Assembly: GCA_039177555.1 (NCBI GenBank)
Contig: JBCDFV010000003.1
Location: 62,001 to 126,000, forward strand
Reading direction: 5' to 3'
Origin: JANQGH01 sp039177555
Lineage (GTDB): Bacteria; Pseudomonadota; Alphaproteobacteria; DSM-16000; Inquilinaceae
Length of the DNA stretch: 64,000 nucleotides
The translations under genes were made by a program, and so were the position numbers. Numbering within the stretch: the first letter of the stretch is position 1; each line of letters starts with the position of its first letter. Positions 27,495-36,678 of the stretch are shown piece by piece. The notes under the pieces are model-generated. The model saw nothing but the letters and a program-made list of their open reading frames with translations, was not told the origin of the DNA and searched no databases.

Positions 27495-29387
27495 CTAGCG
27501 CCGCAACTGCCGTTGCAAGCTGGCGGCCGCCTCTTCGTCATACCACCAGGTACCAGGGAACCCGATGCCGTACACGGGATGGGTCTCCGGCTGGCCGAAA
27601 ATGTTCCAGAAGGCGATTCGGTTCACGTCCGGCAGATAACTAGGAATGATGTAATAGCCGCGCAGCAGAATCCGATCCAGTGCACGGGTCACGGCTTCGA
27701 GACTCTCGATGTCGTCGCGGTCAGTCATCACCCGTTCGAGCAATTCGTCGACCACCGGATCAGCGACGCCGGGCCAGTTGCCTGAGCCGACCTCTTCCGC
27801 CGCGGCCGCTTCAAAATAGGTTCGCAGCTCACCCCCCGGAGGTGGGAAGAAGTTAGCGGCGATGTAAATCATGTCGTAGTCGAAGTCGTCTGTCAGCCGC
27901 TCATACTGCGCCGTATCGACGGTGCGGATCTGCGCGTCAATGCCGGCACGCCTCAAATTGGCGATAAACGGCTCGACGACCCGCAGTAACGTGTCACTGC
28001 GCAGCAGAATCTGGAATCTGAACGGCTCGCCGGTCTCGACGTTGCGCAGCGTGCCGTTGTCGACTTCCCAGCCCGCCTCGGCGAATAAGGCGAGTGAATC
28101 GCGAAGCTGTTGTCGGATACGGCCGGAACCGTCCGTTTCCGGCAACTCGAAAGGTTCGGCAAAAATCGCCGCCGATATCTGCTCGCCATAGGGCTCCAGG
28201 ATCTCCAACTCCAGCTCCGTCGGCATCGGAAAGTCCTCAATGCCGAAATCGGAGTTCGGGAAGAAGCTGCGTGCCCGACGATACTGGCCGTAGAACACAT
28301 TCGCCCGCGTCCACTCGAAATCCCAAAGCTGGGTGATCGCCTCACGCACGCGAATGTCGGAAAAAACTGGCCGGCGCGTATTGAAGACGAAACCGACATA
28401 GCCGCGCGGCGTGTTGATCTCGATGCTCTCGTCACGGATGACATCGCCGTTGCTAACGACGCTGACGTCATAGCCGGTGGCCCAACGCCTTGCCTCGTTC
28501 TCAGCCCAAAAGTCGAACTCACCGCCCAAAAAGGCCTCGAACATCACATTGATGTCGCGGAAGTAGAGATAGCTGATCTGATCGAAGTTGTTCTGGCCGC
28601 GATTGACGGGCAGATCGGCAGCCCAATAGTCCTCGACCCGCCGGTAGGAGATGGAGCGGCCCGGGTCCAAACTGTCGATTGTGTAGGGGCCATGATACAG
28701 GATCGGCTCGAGGTATGATTCCGACGTATCTCGGCCCGAAGCCTCCCACCAATGCTCCGGCCAGGGCGAAAAACCGGCCGCCAATCCAAGCGTGCCGTAG
28801 TCATCGGCGGTGGCGAAGTCGAACCGAACCTGACGGTCGTTCAGCGCCTCGGCCGCGATGATGTCGCTATAGAACTCGCGCAACAGCGGGCGCGCATCTT
28901 CCTTGATGACGTTGAAGGCGAAGACAAAGTCGCCGGCCACGATCGGCGCGCCATCGTGATAGCGCGCCTCTGGATTGATGGTGAAAATCGCGTAGCTCAA
29001 ATCGTCCGGCACCGCGACGCTCTCCGCGATCAGCGGGTAATAGCTCGACAATTCGTCGCCGGAGCCGGTGAACAGGCTGTCGTAAACCAGCCCGATGCTG
29101 CCCGGCCAACGACCACCCAACGTGATCGTGTCCAGGCGCTCGTAGGTGCCAAACGCGCTCAAGCGGACTGAGCCACCTTTTGGCGCGTCCGGATTCACAT
29201 AATCAAAGTACTGAAAATCATCCGGATAAAGCGGTTCGCCGAACTCCGCGAAGGATCGCAGAACATTCAGCCCTTCCAAGTTGGCGTCGATCTCGGCCTG
29301 ATCGACGTCCTGGGCAGTGGCGGTCCAGCCGACAAAAGAGACGGCGACTGCGACGAGAGCTATCAGCAAGGGACGGGGGGAAAGCAT
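27495..29387 (-). CDS. yejA: Peptide-binding protein, YejA-like (paralogue 1)
   Basis: 630 residues with a signal peptide (MLSPRPLLIALVAVAVSFVGWTATA; only the end is characteristic). It is a family 5 (SBP_bac_5) binding domain: GGSVRLSAFGTYERLDT at the start of the mature part, ESVAVPDDLSYAIFTINPEARY, and FNTRRPVFSDIRVREAI in the hinge. Start ATG 29387, preceded by GGAG. The gene lies 18 bases before yejB and 41 bases after a paralogous binding-protein gene. It would deliver oligopeptides to YejBEF. Confidence 0.93.
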   Translation of the reverse strand: MLSPRPLLIALVAVAVSFVGWTATAQDVDQAEIDANLEGLNVLRSFAEFGEPLYPDDFQYFDYVNPDAPKGGSVRLSAFGTYERLDTITLGGRWPGSIGLVYDSLFTGSGDELSSYYPLIAESVAVPDDLSYAIFTINPEARYHDGAPIVAGDFVFAFNVIKEDARPLLREFYSDIIAAEALNDRQVRFDFATADDYGTLGLAAGFSPWPEHWWEASGRDTSESYLEPILYHGPYTIDSLDPGRSISYRRVEDYWAADLPVNRGQNNFDQISYLYFRDINVMFEAFLGGEFDFWAENEARRWATGYDVSVVSNGDVIRDESIEINTPRGYVGFVFNTRRPVFSDIRVREAITQLWDFEWTRANVFYGQYRRARSFFPNSDFGIEDFPMPTELELEILEPYGEQISAAIFAEPFELPETDGSGRIRQQLRDSLALFAEAGWEVDNGTLRNVETGEPFRFQILLRSDTLLRVVEPFIANLRRAGIDAQIRTVDTAQYERLTDDFDYDMIYIAANFFPPPGGELRTYFEAAAAEEVGSGNWPGVADPVVDELLERVMTDRDDIESLEAVTRALDRILLRGYYIIPSYLPDVNRIAFWNIFGQPETHPVYGIGFPGTWWYDEEAAASLQRQLRR

Positions 29388-29428
29388 CAAATGACCATCT
29401 CCTATGACTATCGAATATCTCTTAACTA

Positions 29429-31345
29429 TCAGCGCCCGGCGACGGTGAGCGCCGCATCGAGTTCCGGGTCGAGCCACCAGCTCGGCTGGAACCCGATCGT
29501 ATTGGGAAAGCCGAAACTATAGAGCGGCTGGCTTTCCGGAAAGCCGAAACGATCCCAATAGGCCACCCAGACATCCGAAGACGTCCAGTGCGGCACGACA
29601 TACCAACCGAAGAACAACACCCGATCCAGCGCCCGCGTCGCGGCCTGTTTTTCCTCCAACGTTTCTGCCATCACGATCCGGTCGGCCAGCGCGTCAACCA
29701 GCGGGTCGTTGATGCCGATCAGGTTCGCTGAGCCGACGATCTCCGCCTCATCGGAGTGAAAACGCGACCGCAGTTCACCACCAGGCGGTGGAAAGAACGT
29801 GTAGGCGAAACTGATCACCTCAAAGTCACGTTCCTGATAGCGCAGCTGATACTGGGCACTGTCGACCCAGCGGATGTTCGCATCAATGCCGACGCGTGAC
29901 AGCTCTTCGACAAACGGCGCGGTGTGGGGCTCCAGCAGGGGCGTTGCCAGCAGGATTTCAAAGGCCATGGGCTCGCCGGTCTCGGCATTGACCATCCGGC
30001 CGTCGCGGACCACCCAGCCGGCCTCCTCCAGCAGGGCAAGGGCAGTCCGCCGGTTCTCTCTTGGAATGCCGCTGCCGCGCGGGTTGGCACTCTCCGGCAG
30101 CGACGGTTCCTCGGTGAAGACGTACTCCGGCACCAACGGCCCGAGTTCCTCGAGGATCTGGCGCTCCAGGCCGGTCGGCAGACCGCTCCAGCTATAGTCG
30201 TCGGAGCCGGGGAAATAGCTCTCGATACGGTCGCGCAGGCCGTACATGACCGATTGGTTCACGAACTCGAACGGATAGAGATGGTTGAGGGCTTCGCGAA
30301 CGCGCGGGTCCTCGAACATCGCCAAGCGCGTGTTGAAGAAATAGCCCTGCATGCCGCGATAGTTGATGGCCGGGATGACCGCCCGCTGAATGCGCCCATC
30401 CTCGACCGCCGGCGTGTCGTACCCGATGCCCCAATTGCGGGACGAGAATTCGACACGGAAGTCGTACTCGCCGCCCAGGAAGGCTTCGAACATGATCGTG
30501 CGATCGCGGTAATAGTCGATGTCGATCTCATCGAAGTTCCACAGGCCGCGGTTGACGGGCAAATCCGCCGCCCAATAGTCCTCGACCCGCTCGTAGGTCA
30601 GCGATCGGCCGCCCTGAACATCCGTCAGCCGATAGGGTCCGCTGCCCAACGGCGGCTCCAGCGTCGGTTCGCCAAGGTCTCGACCCTCCTCGCTCCACCA
30701 GTCGCGCGAATAGACGGGCAATCGTGCGGCGACGCGGGCCAGCGGGCTGGTGCTGTCGCGCGTCGCGAAGTCGAAGCGGACCCTGTGGTCGTCCAGCGCC
30801 TCGGCCCCGGTCACATCGTCGAAAATCGAAACCAGGAACGGTCGACCAACCTCCATGACCGTGTTGAAGGTCCAAGCGACATCGTCCGCCGTGATCGGCG
30901 TTCCGTCCTGAAATCTGGCTTCCGGATTGATGTTGAAGATCGCCCAGGAAAGGTCATCCGGCACGTCGACGCTTTGGGCGATCAGGGGGTAATAGGCGCC
31001 GACCTCATTCTGGTTCACGGCCATCAGCGTATCGGACATCAAGCCCACGCTGCGGGCCCACTCGCCGCGCAGGGGAACGGGGTTGACGCTGTCGAAGCTG
31101 CCGAAGCCGGCAACGGTGATGGCGCCGCCCTTCAGCGCGTCGGGATCGGCGTAGGGAAAATGCTGAAAGTCGGGGGGAAGTGCCGGTTCGCCAAACTCCG
31201 TCACCGCGAACAGGCGGGTAAGACCCTCCTCAGGACCGGTATCTTGGGCGACCGCCGCCACCGACCAAGCGGCCATTGCACCAAAGACCAGCGCCGCAAC
31301 CGCAAACCTTGTCTGAGTAATACCCTTGCCGACGATGCACTTCAT
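29429..31345 (-). CDS. yejA: Peptide-binding protein, YejA-like (paralogue 2)
   Basis: 638 residues with a signal peptide ending SVAAVAQ. It is clearly paralogous to the next gene: the two share ESV/QSVDVPDDLSWAIFNINPEARF, the FDFATRDS region, an almost identical VEDYWAADLPVNRGLWNFD segment and FFPPPGGELR. The divergence is far beyond a recent duplication. It is the first gene of the leftward yej operon. Start ATG 31345 chosen because the signal peptide begins there; an upstream ATG at 31366 adds 7 residues. Confidence 0.93.
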   Translation of the reverse strand: MKCIVGKGITQTRFAVAALVFGAMAAWSVAAVAQDTGPEEGLTRLFAVTEFGEPALPPDFQHFPYADPDALKGGAITVAGFGSFDSVNPVPLRGEWARSVGLMSDTLMAVNQNEVGAYYPLIAQSVDVPDDLSWAIFNINPEARFQDGTPITADDVAWTFNTVMEVGRPFLVSIFDDVTGAEALDDHRVRFDFATRDSTSPLARVAARLPVYSRDWWSEEGRDLGEPTLEPPLGSGPYRLTDVQGGRSLTYERVEDYWAADLPVNRGLWNFDEIDIDYYRDRTIMFEAFLGGEYDFRVEFSSRNWGIGYDTPAVEDGRIQRAVIPAINYRGMQGYFFNTRLAMFEDPRVREALNHLYPFEFVNQSVMYGLRDRIESYFPGSDDYSWSGLPTGLERQILEELGPLVPEYVFTEEPSLPESANPRGSGIPRENRRTALALLEEAGWVVRDGRMVNAETGEPMAFEILLATPLLEPHTAPFVEELSRVGIDANIRWVDSAQYQLRYQERDFEVISFAYTFFPPPGGELRSRFHSDEAEIVGSANLIGINDPLVDALADRIVMAETLEEKQAATRALDRVLFFGWYVVPHWTSSDVWVAYWDRFGFPESQPLYSFGFPNTIGFQPSWWLDPELDAALTVAGR

Positions 31346-31441
31346 ACGACTTCCCAAACACTCCAAGAGCCGAACATCAGACTAACAGTAATGACGTCTC
31401 GGGTACCATCAAGTCCTGGAAATGGGGCAGCTTGGTGGTTT

Positions 31442-32215
31442 TTATGCGCGTCCGAGCCTGCGCAGGAGTATCTCATGCAGTCTCTTGTCGCCGCAGGCAA
31501 GTACATCGCCGGCCGATTGCGCGTTTAGCGGGTTTCCGCGCCAGTCGGTCATGATGCCGCCCGCCCCGGTGACGACGGGTTCCAAGGCGGCGAAATCGTG
31601 GAGTTTCAGGCCGTCTTCGACCACGCCATCGATCCATCCGCTGGCCAGACCGGCATAGTTGTAGCAGTCGTCGCCATAGACCATCGAGGCGGCCGCCTCG
31701 CCAAGGTCGAAGACGGTTGCGCGATCGGCGGCGGCGAACTGGTGCGGCGAGGTCGTTGCCAGATGTGCCTTGTCCAGGCCGGCGCAAGCGCGCACCCGTA
31801 CGGGCTTGTCGTTGAAGCGGGTGGGATGACCGGCCGCGCCAACCCAGCGCTCGCCGATGATCGGCTGATCGATCACGCCCAAGACCGGTGCGCCGTTCGC
31901 CAGCAGCGCGATCAGCGTGCCGAACACCGGCCGTCCGATGACAAAGCTTCTGGTGCCGTCGATCGGATCGATGACCCAGACACGCTCGGCGTCCGGTCGC
32001 TCCGCCCCGTATTCCTCGCCGACGATGCCATCGTCGGGCCGCCGCTCGCCCAAGATCGCGCGGATTTCCCGTTCCGCGCCGCGGTCGGCGACGGTCACCG
32101 GGCTGTCGTCACCCTTTTGCTCGATGTCGAAGGGTTGTCGAAAATGGCGGCGAATAACGGCGCCGCTGGCCTCCGCGAGGTCGTGGGCCAGTCTTATCGT
32201 ATCGTCGTCAATCAC
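31442..32215 (-). CDS. hisN: Histidinol-phosphatase, inositol-monophosphatase type (HisN)
   Basis: 257 residues. Metal motifs GIVGEEYG, VWVIDPIDGTRSFVIGRPVFGTLI and, at the C-terminal site, LKLHDFAALEPVVTGAGGIMTDW. The IDGTRSFVIG context is characteristic of HisN-type enzymes, which remove phosphate from histidinol phosphate in histidine synthesis. Cytoplasmic. It stands alone, with no other his gene nearby, as is common in alphaproteobacteria. Confidence 0.85.
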   Translation of the reverse strand: MIDDDTIRLAHDLAEASGAVIRRHFRQPFDIEQKGDDSPVTVADRGAEREIRAILGERRPDDGIVGEEYGAERPDAERVWVIDPIDGTRSFVIGRPVFGTLIALLANGAPVLGVIDQPIIGERWVGAAGHPTRFNDKPVRVRACAGLDKAHLATTSPHQFAAADRATVFDLGEAAASMVYGDDCYNYAGLASGWIDGVVEDGLKLHDFAALEPVVTGAGGIMTDWRGNPLNAQSAGDVLACGDKRLHEILLRRLGRA

Positions 32216-32245
32216 GAATGCGATGGCTCTGGCTCCCCTATCGAT

Positions 32246-32289
32246 GCAAAAGCAAAACGGGCCCGGATCCGGTTCGATCCGACGCCCGT
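32246..32289 (-). terminator. Rho-independent terminator of the cytochrome c gene
   Basis: On the minus strand a two-part stem (ACGGGC/GCCCGT, then CGGATC/GATCCG separated by a small internal loop) is followed by TTTTGCTTTTGC. It lies 45 bases after the stop of the cytochrome gene and directly upstream of hisN, so it separates the two transcripts. Confidence 0.75.
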
Positions 32290-32333
32290 TCGCTCAAGGC
32301 AGGCCTCAAGACAGGACCGCGTGCGGGCCGTTT

Positions 32334-33116
32334 TCAGTTGGCGTCCGCCGATCCGTCGTCCTGCGGCGAATCGCTGTCCGGCTCGCTGGGCTGCCGCTCG
32401 ATCTCGGTGGCCTCGGTCGCGTCGTTGGCCTCCTCCTGGTCCAGCCCGTCGTCGGCAGCCTCTTCCAAGGCGGTCGCGGCGGCGTCTTCCGCCAGTTCGC
32501 CCTCCGGTTCGGGGATCGTGGCCGGCCCAGTTTCATTCATCGGCGCCGTCGCGCCCGTCGCCTGGGCGACCGCTTCCGCATCAGGCAGCGGATAGGGATC
32601 GTCCGATTGCAGACGCAGCCAGGCGATCAGGTCGGCCCGGTCTTCGATATTGCGCATGCCGGCATAGGCCATGGTCGTGCCCGGCGCCCATTCGCGCGGC
32701 TGATACAGGAACCGGTTCAGGTTCTCATAGGTCCATGTGACGCCGGTTTCGTGCATCGCCTCAAGCGTTTGAGAGTAGCCAAATCCCTCGATGTGGGCGA
32801 CGTCCTGGCCGACAAGATCCCAGTTGTTCGGGCCGACGCCGTTGGCGCCGCCTTGATCGAAGGTGTGGCAGGTCGTGCAGGCGCGGGTCAGTGCCTGACC
32901 GGCATCCGGATCGGCATTTGCCATAAGCGGAATGATCGACGGGATGCGTTCGATCTCGTCGCCGCCCCCAACCTCGACCGCCACCAGGCCCGTGTCGACG
33001 AAATAGGCCGGCTCCTCAAGCTCTACCGGATGTACCAGGTAGTTCGAGATCATACCGGACACCATGACAAGAATGCCGGCAACCAAAACGGCGGCGAAGA
33101 CCTTATTTAACTCCAT
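32334..33116 (-). CDS. cycM: Membrane-anchored class I cytochrome c (CycM type)
   Basis: 260 residues. An uncleaved N-terminal helix (about 7-27) is followed by a class I cytochrome c domain with the haem motif CTTCH (near residue 80), then GVGPNNWDLVG and the axial Met in TTMAYAGM. The domain pattern NADPDAGQALTRACTTCHTF and the C-terminal IEDRADLIAWLR helix match mitochondrial-type c552/CycM, which carries electrons between the bc1 complex and aa3 oxidase. An unusual acidic, Glu/Asp-rich tail of about 80 residues follows the haem domain and is predicted disordered. Divergent from kdsB. Confidence 0.92.
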   Translation of the reverse strand: MELNKVFAAVLVAGILVMVSGMISNYLVHPVELEEPAYFVDTGLVAVEVGGGDEIERIPSIIPLMANADPDAGQALTRACTTCHTFDQGGANGVGPNNWDLVGQDVAHIEGFGYSQTLEAMHETGVTWTYENLNRFLYQPREWAPGTTMAYAGMRNIEDRADLIAWLRLQSDDPYPLPDAEAVAQATGATAPMNETGPATIPEPEGELAEDAAATALEEAADDGLDQEEANDATEATEIERQPSEPDSDSPQDDGSADAN

Positions 33117-33365
33117 GCCGGGTCCTTTTAGGTACTCTTCATCGGCGTTTGCAGGAAAGCCCCCGGACGCCTGACAGATGCGGCGCTACGGAAGTCAACG
33201 CCTTAGCGGCTGGCGGCAAAACTGCCGTTCAAGCGCTGGTGTTTAGGGCCAAAGAGGGCGTCTGACAAGTCCCCACCCGGTTTTGCGGCTTGACGCCGCA
33301 CGTGCTTTGGCGCACCCAACCGGCCAAGCTATCCGTCGGTCGACCCCAACACCAGAACCCAAGCG

Positions 33366-34121
33366 ATGAACCCGATCATTCTGATCCCGGCCAGGTTGGC
33401 GTCGGCGCGCCTGCCGAACAAGCCGATGGTCGATATCTGCGGCGTGCCGATGATCGTTCGGGTCTGGCAGCAAGCGGTCGCGGCCGAGATCGGCCCTGTC
33501 GTCGTGGCGGCCGGCGACCGGCCGATTGCCGATGCCATCATCGGCGCGGGCGGTGAATCTGTGCTGACCGACCCCGACCTGCCGTCCGGGTCCGACCGTA
33601 TCTGCGCTGCCTTGAACGACCTGGACGGCGGTCGCGTTCATGATGTCGTCGTCAATCTACAGGGCGATCTGCCCGATCTGCCGCCGTCGATGATCCGGGC
33701 GGCGCTCGCCACATTGGAGGATCCGGCGGTCGATATCGGGACCTTGGCCACGCCGATCCGCGACGATCGCGAGCGCGACGATCCCAGCGTGCCCAAGGCC
33801 GTGATCGAACTGCAACCCGGCGCACGCGTCGGTCGCGCGCTGTACTTCACACGCGTCGTCGCGCCGTCCGGCGAGGGCACGCTGTACCATCACATCGGCA
33901 TCTACGTCTTTCGCCGGGCGGCGCTGGAAGCGTTCGTCGATCACCCGCCCGGCGTGCTGGAACGCCGCGAGCGGCTGGAACAGCTGCGTGCGCTGGCGAT
34001 GGGCATGCGGATCGACGTCGCGATCGTCGACGAGGTGCCGCTCAGCGTCGATACCGGGGAGGATCTGGCCCGCGCCCGCCAGGTGATCGGCGCGCGTGAG
34101 GCGTTGGAACAAGAAGGATGA
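33366..34121 (+). CDS. kdsB: 3-deoxy-manno-octulosonate cytidylyltransferase (KdsB)
   Basis: 251 residues. N-terminal nucleotide-binding IPARLASARLPNKPM, the Mg-site LPSGSDRI and VVNLQGDLPDL, and C-terminal LEQLRALAMGMRIDVAIVDEVPLSVDTGEDLARAR are the standard KdsB landmarks. It activates Kdo to CMP-Kdo for LPS core synthesis in the cytoplasm. Start ATG 33366. Seven bases separate it from pheA, an arrangement seen widely in alphaproteobacteria. Confidence 0.96.
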   Translation: MNPIILIPARLASARLPNKPMVDICGVPMIVRVWQQAVAAEIGPVVVAAGDRPIADAIIGAGGESVLTDPDLPSGSDRICAALNDLDGGRVHDVVVNLQGDLPDLPPSMIRAALATLEDPAVDIGTLATPIRDDRERDDPSVPKAVIELQPGARVGRALYFTRVVAPSGEGTLYHHIGIYVFRRAALEAFVDHPPGVLERRERLEQLRALAMGMRIDVAIVDEVPLSVDTGEDLARARQVIGAREALEQEG

Positions 34122-34128
34122 AGAGAGC

Positions 34129-34998
34129 ATGACCGCCGATCGGATCGCCTTTCAGGGCTGGCCCGGTGCGAATTCCGACATGGCCTGTCGCGCCGTGTTT
34201 CCGGCCCGCATGACGCTGCCGTGCGCGTCGTTCGAGGAAACCATCGCCGTCGTGCACAACGGCAAGGCCGACCTGGCCATGATCCCGATCGAGAACTCGG
34301 TCGCTGGCCGGGTGGCCGACATCCACCATTTGATGCCGAAATCCGGCCTGCACATCATCGGCGAACACTTTCAACCCGTGCGGCATCAACTGGTCGCGGT
34401 AAAGGGTGCCACCATCGATGACATCACGGTCGTGCATTCGCACGTCCAGGCCCTTGGTCAATGCCGCAAGAAAATCCGCGATCTGGGGGTCGAAGCGCGC
34501 GTCCATGCGGACACTGCGGGCGCGGCCAAGATGATCTCGGAATTAGGCGACAAGAGCCAGGCGGCGATCGCCTCGACGCTGGCCGCCGACATCTACGATC
34601 TCGACATCCTCAAAACCGATATCGAGGACGCACAGCACAACACCACCCGCTTTCTGATCATGGCGCCCGACCCGCACTGGCCGGTCCGAGAGCCGGAGCA
34701 CAAGGACGACATCATCACCAGTTTTCTGTTCGAGGTGCGATCGGTGCCGGCGGCGCTTTATAAGGCGCTGGGCGGATTCGCCACCAACGGCGTCAACATG
34801 ACCAAGCTGGAAAGCTACATGATCGGCGGCCGATTTTCCCAGGCGCAGTTCTATGCCGACGTCGAGGGCCATCCCCACGATCCGGGCCTGCGCTACGCCT
34901 TCGAAGAGTTGGAGTTCTTTTGCAAGAACTTCCATATCCTCGGCGTCTACCCGGCCCATCCGTTCCGCAAGGACCCGTCGCAACTGGGTTCCGACTGA
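34129..34998 (+). CDS. pheA: Prephenate dehydratase (PheA)
   Basis: 289 residues, no chorismate mutase domain. The prephenate dehydratase part has IAFQGWPGANSDMACRAV, MIPIENSVAGRVADIHHL and NTTRFLIMA (catalytic Thr-Arg-Phe). A C-terminal ACT domain follows (residues about 195-275) with the alphaproteobacterial LESYMIGGRFSQAQFYAD in place of the ESRP motif; this is where phenylalanine feedback acts. Start ATG 34129, preceded by GAAGAG. Converts prephenate to phenylpyruvate. Confidence 0.95.
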   Translation: MTADRIAFQGWPGANSDMACRAVFPARMTLPCASFEETIAVVHNGKADLAMIPIENSVAGRVADIHHLMPKSGLHIIGEHFQPVRHQLVAVKGATIDDITVVHSHVQALGQCRKKIRDLGVEARVHADTAGAAKMISELGDKSQAAIASTLAADIYDLDILKTDIEDAQHNTTRFLIMAPDPHWPVREPEHKDDIITSFLFEVRSVPAALYKALGGFATNGVNMTKLESYMIGGRFSQAQFYADVEGHPHDPGLRYAFEELEFFCKNFHILGVYPAHPFRKDPSQLGSD

Positions 34999-35006
34999 CC
35001 GACCGC

Positions 35007-35477
35007 ATGCCGCGCCCGGCCGTTCGACGTGCGAAGCGGGATGAGGCCGATCTTCTGACCGCGCTTTGCCACCGGTCCAAGGCCCATTGGGGCTATGACC
35101 AGGCGTTCATGCGCCAATGCAAGGACGCGCTGACGGTGCGCCCCGCAACGATAGACGCCGGCCGGGTCTGGGTCGTCGAGGTGGAAGGCGCGGTCAAGGG
35201 CGTCGCCTCGGTCGCCGATGCCGATGCGACGTCGGCGTGCGATTATGAGATCGCCCATCTCTTTGTCGAACCCACCGCCATGGGCGAAGGGGCCGGCCGG
35301 CTGTTGTTCGAGCAGTGCGTGGCCTGGGTCCGGTCAAACGGGGGCGGGAAGCTGGAGATCCTCTCCGACCCGGGGGCCGCCCCCTTCTATCAGCGCATGG
35401 GCGCCCGATTGGTCGGCGACGCGCCGTCCGACACCATTGCCGGGCGCCGATTGCCGCTGCTGGTGGTCGACGTCTAG
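35007..35477 (+). CDS. GNAT family N-acetyltransferase
   Basis: 156 residues. Acetyl-CoA-binding region AHLFVEPTAMGEGAGRLLFEQCV (variant of the R-x-x-G-x-G/A motif) and the C-terminal DPGAAPFYQRMGARLVG are typical. The substrate is unknown. The start ATG 35007 lies 8 bases after pheA stop, so it is probably cotranscribed with kdsB-pheA. It ends 4 bases before the convergent nudC. Confidence 0.85.
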   Translation: MPRPAVRRAKRDEADLLTALCHRSKAHWGYDQAFMRQCKDALTVRPATIDAGRVWVVEVEGAVKGVASVADADATSACDYEIAHLFVEPTAMGEGAGRLLFEQCVAWVRSNGGGKLEILSDPGAAPFYQRMGARLVGDAPSDTIAGRRLPLLVVDV

Positions 35478-35481
35478 AGAC

Positions 35482-36417
35482 TCAGCCGGCGTCGAGCCAC
35501 TCGTCGATCAGGCGCCGCGCAATCGAGATGCGTGTCGGCAGCCTGAACTCGCCCTCGTCAAACTCCGTCCGGGCCGCCTGCTGCTTCAGCCAGTCCCGCT
35601 CGTACCAGGCCACATGCTCCATTTCGACTTCGTCCATGACGATGTCGGTGCTGGCGGCGACGGCGTGAAAGCCGACCATCAGGGACTGGGGAAACGGCCA
35701 AGGCTGGCTGTGCCGATAGGTGATCTCACCGATTTCCAGACCGGATTCCTCCTTCATCTCGCGCCGAAGGCAGGTCTCCAGGCTCTCGCCGGCCTCGACG
35801 AACCCGGCAAGCGTCGAATGCATGCCGGGCGGCAAATGGTGGCCGCGCCCCAAAACGCACCGGTCATGACCATCGTGAATCAATACGATCACCGCGGGGT
35901 CCGAACGGGGATAGACGGTCCGGCCACATTCCGGATCACTGCAAATCCGCGCATGCCCGGCCTCGGCCGGGCGGGTCGGACGGCCACAGCGGCCGCAAAA
36001 ACGGTGTTGATCGTGGAACCAGGCAAGCGCACGCGCAAAGGCCACCATGCCGGCATCCAGCGGCGGCAGCACCATGCCCGCCGCGCGCAACGGCACGAAC
36101 TGGCCCTGACGTTGGATTTCCGGGTGTTCCTCCATGGGTACCGCGTCGCTCAGCGCGGCCATGCCCCATACCGTCCCGTCTTGCACGCCTAGGTAGGCCG
36201 ACCGGTCCCAGTCGGCATGTTCGCGCCACCATGGCGCAGACCCATCAAGCGCGATGGCGCGCGACGATGGGTTGCGGCCAACGAGAACGTTGCCCTGCCA
36301 GACGGGCAGAATACGCGTTGCGTCGAGACACGCAGTGGCCCGCCACCAGTCCGGATCGCGTCGTCTGATCGCATCACGATCGAACTGGGGGATGTCGAAA
36401 GTATTGGTCTGGTGCAT
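35482..36417 (-). CDS. nudC: NAD(+)/NADH diphosphatase (NudC)
   Basis: 311 residues. A zinc ribbon (FCGRCGRPTRP and ARICSDPECGRTVYPR, four Cys) precedes a Nudix domain with box GFVEAGESLETCLRREMKEESG. After it comes the NudC-specific SQPWPFPQSLM motif. It hydrolyses NADH and removes NAD caps from RNA in other bacteria. The start at 36417 is chosen over an upstream ATG at 36441 that would add 8 residues. Confidence 0.95.
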   Translation of the reverse strand: MHQTNTFDIPQFDRDAIRRRDPDWWRATACLDATRILPVWQGNVLVGRNPSSRAIALDGSAPWWREHADWDRSAYLGVQDGTVWGMAALSDAVPMEEHPEIQRQGQFVPLRAAGMVLPPLDAGMVAFARALAWFHDQHRFCGRCGRPTRPAEAGHARICSDPECGRTVYPRSDPAVIVLIHDGHDRCVLGRGHHLPPGMHSTLAGFVEAGESLETCLRREMKEESGLEIGEITYRHSQPWPFPQSLMVGFHAVAASTDIVMDEVEMEHVAWYERDWLKQQAARTEFDEGEFRLPTRISIARRLIDEWLDAG

Positions 36418-36494
36418 GGCGGCGGACCCTGGCACGGCCAAGGCCCGATCGGCAAGCAGACTTGCCTTTTGATCTCAAAACGCCGATATATCCG

Positions 36495-36598
36495 CTCGGA
36501 AGGCTGGCGGCGGACGGATCCCTCGCCAACCCGGTCAGATCCGGAAGGAAGCAGCCGTAACGAGTTTCGGTCCGGGTCGTTCGTTCAGCCTTCCACTT
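36495..36598 (+). ncRNA. ffs: Signal recognition particle 4.5S RNA (ffs)
   Basis: The SRP RNA core GGTCAGATCCGGAAGGAAGC lies at 36533-36552, the universally conserved loop for the Ffh M-domain, with AGCCGTAACGAG after it. Outer arms GGAAGGCTG (36498-36506) and CAGCCTTCC (36586-36594) pair perfectly to close a single long hairpin of about 100 bases. The site directly upstream of dnaX is the usual alphaproteobacterial location. Ends are estimated from the closing stem. Confidence 0.95.
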
Positions 36599-36678
36599 CA
36601 TTTCCAAGCCGTGCTTAGCCCGCAGCCGGCCGATGCTCCGGCTGGCGCAGGTGTGGTCGGCGGTCTATGATCACCCCC

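Noticed and set aside
32261..32289. GGTTCGATCC, resembling a tRNA T-arm
   Set aside because: No acceptor or anticodon stem around it. It is the loop of the intrinsic terminator of the cytochrome gene.
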